Positions 59,886-64,000 of a DNA stretch of 64,000 nucleotides are shown piece after piece; position 1 is the first letter of the stretch, and each line of letters opens with the position of its first letter. The DNA comes from Sabethes cyaneus. Lineage: Eukaryota; Arthropoda; Insecta; Diptera; Culicidae. Below the pieces are notes generated by a model, which was given only the letters and a program-made list of their open reading frames with translations, did no database searches and was not told the origin of the DNA. The stretch is from the NCBI RefSeq assembly GCF_943734655.1, contig NC_071355.1, positions 13,310,768 to 13,374,767 of the forward strand, given 5' to 3'. The position numbers and the translations under genes are program-made.

Positions 59886-59965
59886 GACATCGTGACTTGA
59901 CTGGGAGAGACTATTAGAGTCAATAGGATCAAGTCCCTTCCAGGCGCGGCAATAGATGAGACAAC

Positions 59966-60073
59966 CCCAAGTAACAATTTGGGTTTTATTACACTTTTAT
60001 GATGTCATTTAAGACCAAAACTAGTCATGAAAACCGCCATAAGAGTACAATAAAGCTCACATTGTAGTTTGGG
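59966..60073 (+). mobile_element. CCCAAG MITE, copy 2
   Basis: Same length, ends and orientation as the copy at 54859. Internal differences are few. The flanking dinucleotides do not match (AC and AA). Confidence 0.83.
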
Positions 60074-60079
60074 AAGTTA

Positions 60080-60620
60080 ACAGCTTAACCTGCATAGATG
60101 ACTTTGATATTGTAGGCCGAAATTTCGCAACGAAGGAGGCCATCTGCGCTAGACTGAAAGCGGTTAACACAAATAAGGAGATCTTGCGGCGCATTTGCCC
60201 TTTGCCCTACTTTGCCCTTCGCAAAACGCTTTCATCCGCTAGCAAACGATAGTCATCGTATGATACTGACAAAGTACGTAGCTTTTATTAGACCGCCAGT
60301 TTTTATGAATTTGACGATACTCACGGAGGACTGAGATTACCGGAGGGGCGATTACCATCGGACATCTGGAGAAGCATACGGTAAAATACGGTGACCCGGA
60401 CAGTCATGAGGAAAACGGTTTAACAACCCCACGGGCACCCAGAACAGAGGGACCCTACGCGCGAGATAGCTCAACTTGGTCTTGCGAGTTGCGCCTTCTG
60501 AAACGCCTGGGAAATAGGCGACGAGTAACCCAAGATTGAGTTGCATTCAGCCGACTAGTTGAAACAGCACGAGGTCTATGCTACTGACGACGATAACGAG
60601 GATCGTACAACTAGTCCCGT
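60080..60620 (+). pseudogene. RTE fragment, RT core to 3' end
   Basis: The plus strand encodes DDFDIVGRNFATKEAICARLK near 60100-60165, a partial FADD catalytic region. After large deletions, the family's 3' region with GGCGACGAGTAACCCAAGA follows near 60515. It ends in a GACGAC/GATAACGAGG stretch like an RTE tail. Confidence 0.75.
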
Positions 60621-60661
60621 AAATTTTCCTGTGCTCTAAGCAATTGGTAGCAAAAATTTCA

Positions 60662-61400
60662 AGCTACAAGTCTATAAGTTTGTGAGTCCAATAGCCGACG
60701 AGCCTCCAAGTCCACGAGTTGCACGTGTCTACAAGTCTACGAATCCAGAAATCTACGAGTCCACAAGTCCACAGTGTCTGAAAGTCCACGAGTATACGAC
60801 TCCACAAGCCCGCAGTTTACGAGTCCACAAATTCACAAGTTCGCGTGTCCATGAATACCCCAGTCTACAAGTACACGAGTTCTTAAAGGACCCCACGACC
60901 ACGAATTCACAAGCGAATTCAGAACCCAGAAGTCTTCATAGACCACAAATCTATGAGTTCGCGAGTTCACGAGCCTTGTCGGCTCACGAGTTCATGGTTC
61001 AACGAATCTACGGGTCAATGAGTTCGCAAATACAAAAGTAGGCTGTCCATAAATTCAAGAGCCCGCGAGTCCACAAATCTGCGAGTTCGCGAGTCTGTAA
61101 CCCCAAAAACAATGAGCCACTCAATCCACATGTCCATAGGTTCACGAGTTCACAAGTCCAGAAGTCATCAGAGACCACAAATACATGAGTTCGCGAGTTC
61201 ACAAGCCCAAAGATCTACTAGTCCACGATTCCGCCATTCCACGAGCTACAAATCGACGAGTCTACGATTCAACAACTCCACGAGCCCACAGTTTATGAGC
61301 TCACAAATGCACAAGTCCCAGAATCCATGAATCCCCAGTCCACAAGTCCATAGGTGTAAAAGTCTACGAGTTAATGAGCCTATAGTCTACAAGTCCACAA
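60662..61400. repeat. AGTCCACR minisatellite, right block
   Basis: Long block of 8-bp units with many variants. The 119- and 72-codon ORFs here are repeat products. Confidence 0.9.
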
Positions 61401-61559
61401 ATCTACGAAATAATAGTGAGTGGAAACAATTCATATAGAACACAGATATCTTATCATTTGAAGTTTCTTAGAATTTGGGATGTTGAATATCCTTTTTTCG
61501 TCTGTAGAGTACTGCTCCAATGGCAAAAAAAGCAGATTCCCAGCAAGCATTCTCATATG
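61401..61559. other. Unassigned spacer
   Basis: Nothing recognised. Confidence 0.4.
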
Positions 61560-62165
61560 TATATTGAAGATATTAAAGTAAATGTTGAAGTTGAATGTAT
61601 TTCGTGTAAAGCATATTCATAATATTTGCCTTAAATTAGTCCAATTCAAATCTTTCTCATTTTGCTTCAATTACCAGTTGCAATCGTTGTTGAAAAGCAT
61701 TTCAACTGGCACACACGATATCCTGAGGCATTTCATCCCATATCTTCTCCAAACGTAGCTTGAAAGTATCCACTGTCAATCCTTTGGTGCTCCCTAGTAT
61801 ACCCCATGCCCCAACCCCATGTATAGAAATCAAAAGGATTCAAATCAGGTGGAGAGGCAGGCCACTCTTTCGAAGAAATAAAATCCGGAAAATTGTCCCT
61901 GTGCAGCTTTCGCCTTGTGAAACGGTGCCGAATCTCGTTAAAAAGCAGTTGCGGTGGTTGTTTGTTTCATCATCGTGCCACGATTTTGTGAAACCGTGCA
62001 CCCATTGTTTTCTGTATGGAATCAATCGAAGATCATCTTTCAAAATATGCTTCATAGTTGACTGCGAAATTCCCAGTTCCTTGATGATATTACGTTCAGA
62101 CTGAGCTTTCGATGTCCTTGCAGTGCGTTTACGTCTAGGTTTGGGCAGTATTTTCCAACAACTGT
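61560..62165 (-). pseudogene. Mariner-type transposase with internal deletion
   Basis: On the minus strand the N-terminal helix-turn-helix part, ending in MKHILKDDLRLIPYRKQ near 61990-62055, joins FPDFISSK-like and PPDLNPFDF blocks near 61835-61890, skipping most of the catalytic core. The tail at about 61690-61800 matches 37850-38040. It is related to 29480-30240. Confidence 0.78.
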
Positions 62166-64000
62166 TTCCTTGTATCTCTTGATAGGACCCTCTACTGATT
62201 ACGTAGCTTAAAGTTCAAAATATTGTTCCTATCAACAGCTTGTGAATCCAAATATGATTTTCGATGATTCAGAGAAGCGGCATCCTTCTGTAAAGTTTTA
62301 AATACTATTATAAACAAAACGATAACCAGCATTTCGCAAAGATTCAACACTGAACCCAATAAAATAGTTTGTTTTACGACTTTCTACTACACTGTATGCG
62401 TCGCGTATAAATTTCATCTTAATAATATTCACATCACCCCCATTGGTTGAGCCAAACGATTTGTTTTAAAGTCCCAAGTGTTCGAACTGGAACACCGCAG
62501 TTTGTCTACAGGTGACAACTGGCCCGACAAAGTTGTCCACAAAGTTGCAATAGATCCCGCCAGCCACTACTTCACCACACGGCGATGGCCCCATCAGCTT
62601 CCATCATCGTCGCCGTCCGTCGCGTCGGGGTGATGGCGGTGATGATGATCGTCGACAACATATTGGATGCCGACCGATCGTCGGTCGTTTTGTCGGCGGT
62701 GCCTTTTAATTCCCCTCGCCCCGGCCGGGGCCGGGCGGAGATCAACGTAGACAACAGCGGGTAGTGTTCGGGCGTGTGTGAGTTGGCTTCTGACTCACGT
62801 CGGTATATTTTATTTTTCGCGTAAAATATAACTTTTCCATTTCTTTGATTTGTATTTGCTACCGTCACCGGTTGCCGGTCCTGTCTGGTTTGGTTTGCGC
62901 TGGGAGTTGCCGGGGATCTTCGGCTTCGACTTCGCCGTAGCTTTTGATCTGTGTCCAATAAATCATGCGGATAAATCTGATTTAATTGGATTTCATCTTT
63001 CTGGTTAAACATATGTATAATAGATCAGCGGGAGTTGATAAGTTTTTGCGGGATTTTTCCACCTCTCTCTGTTGTTCCCGCGCTGGAAATTGCCGCTGCG
63101 TACGCATTGGTCTCGGGCGCGATTTGAATACGAAAAGTTGCCCACCGTCGACAGCATCTGAGCTGAAGCCATCAGCCAGAGGTCGGTGATCGGTGTGTTG
63201 TGTGGATTCTCGGGTCCCAATGGCTGCAGAGAAGTTACCGTTTGGCGTGAGATCGCTATCGATGCGCGCGGATCGTGCCCAAGTGGCAGCCAGTGTGAAT
63301 CATCATCCCGGCGAAACCCTTTCAAACGGTTGAATCGGCTGAGAAACTTAAAGTTCCAAAACCGTCCGACAGGTATAATCGTTTGATGTTAATAAATCAA
63401 TTTATTTACTTACGAGTAAAGAGCCAAAGCCGGGACCAGGCCAAGTGCGAGAGCAATCACGAATACAGACTTGATTACGATTCCCATCACACCTATTGCC
63501 TACTTCTTTCTTTGTCCAAATGGTTGGGTTTTTATTCATTCGCTGACCACAGATTTATATTCATCCCTTGACACTCGGCCATCGTCGCTAGAGATGTTGG
63601 GTGTAAAAAAGCGCACTTCGGCATCTCTGTGAGAAGAGTCGCTCGTAAAAATGATTGTTTCAAATTACCTCAAAATTTATAATGAGAAATTTTAAGTGAA
63701 AAAATGAAATTTCCTCTCCTCCATCAAGCGTCTATTTGGAGTGGCCAGTCGAACAGATGAAACACATGAAACTATCCGAGCCGAAATTTTATAGCGGCTT
63801 TAATTGAAATTCATTCAACGAGACGTACCTCTACTCGTTAGTGCGTTAGTGTTGTCGGTCTACGCGGAGATGATCGCATTTTGCTCTCTATCGTATCGTA
63901 TGTACTTACTAACGGCTTGACCCAATATCATCTTCACCAACCAGCCAGATGAACGATGCGAGTCGAAACGGAAACCTAGGAACCACAGAAAGTGTCGTAA
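62166..64000. other. Mostly unique sequence
   Basis: No supported gene. Overlapping ORFs of 146 codons (minus, 62572-63012) and 106 codons (minus, 63005-63325) have no motif. GC-richer patches lie near 62580-62760 and 63060-63320. A repeated GTTAGTG word at about 63838-63850 could be part of an initiator, but this is speculative. Confidence 0.45.

Noticed and set aside
57123..61330. Ser/Thr/His-rich ORFs
   Set aside because: They are translations of the 8-bp minisatellite and have no conserved start.
1..64000. tRNA genes and integrated RNA-virus sequences
   Set aside because: No cloverleaf-type A/B-box pairs and no viral polymerase or nucleoprotein motifs were noticed. A tRNAscan and a protein search would be needed to be sure.

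Overview
The window looks like transposon-dense, gene-poor DNA from a dipteran, most likely a culicine mosquito such as Aedes. The evidence is an A+T-rich background, many decayed RTE-type and CR1/Jockey-type LINEs of mosquito character, Tc1/mariner remnants, pogo-, hAT- and TTAA-type DNA elements, MITEs, degenerate minisatellites and a short insect-style intron. I could not run a search, so the species is inferred. I see no bacterial genes, tRNA, rRNA or CRISPR array, and no intact host protein-coding gene.

Layout. 1-3.7 kb: a possible 5' exon, a 209-bp tandem array, a broken Ty3/gypsy-like gag and a possible LTR. 3.7-7.4 kb: an RTE fragment split by a CR1-like LINE, a hairpin repeat, a second CR1-like piece and a TIR element. 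7.4-10.3 kb: a nearly complete RTE element. 10.3-12.8 kb: unique sequence. 12.8-22.6 kb: one RTE element opened by a CR1-like LINE, which itself carries a GACGTAG-hairpin element and a pogo-like transposon. 22.66-22.95 kb: two candidate spliced exons on the minus strand. 23-30.3 kb: GGC-rich repeats, a hAT MITE, a CR1-like LINE, a TA-flanked MITE, a 1.46-kb near-perfect palindrome and a mariner relic. 30.5-34.7 kb: RTE and CR1-like pieces, a small gene-like ORF and unique DNA. 34.7-40.4 kb: minisatellites, a second GACGTAG element, a mariner tail, a Tourist-like MITE, a TTAA element and a foldback element. 40.4-45 kb and 46.8-52.7 kb: mostly unique DNA with one candidate exon near 50.4 kb. 45-46.7 kb: a (CCCTAG)n tract, an RTE piece, a minisatellite and the second TTAA element. 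52.7-61.4 kb: a 13-bp minisatellite, RTE pieces, MITEs and an 8-bp minisatellite broken by a pogo-like element. 61.5-62.2 kb: a mariner relic. 62.2-64 kb: unique DNA with no identified gene.

The mobile elements do not work as a system. They record serial insertion and decay, and several insertions can be ordered in time from target-site duplications. The candidate exons at 22.9 and 50.4 kb lie on the same strand and could belong to a host gene or genes with TE-filled introns, but nothing links them. I found no convincing new multi-gene system. The strongest structural signals are the four-part nest, the foldback element with a 9-bp duplication, the large palindrome and the interrupted minisatellites.
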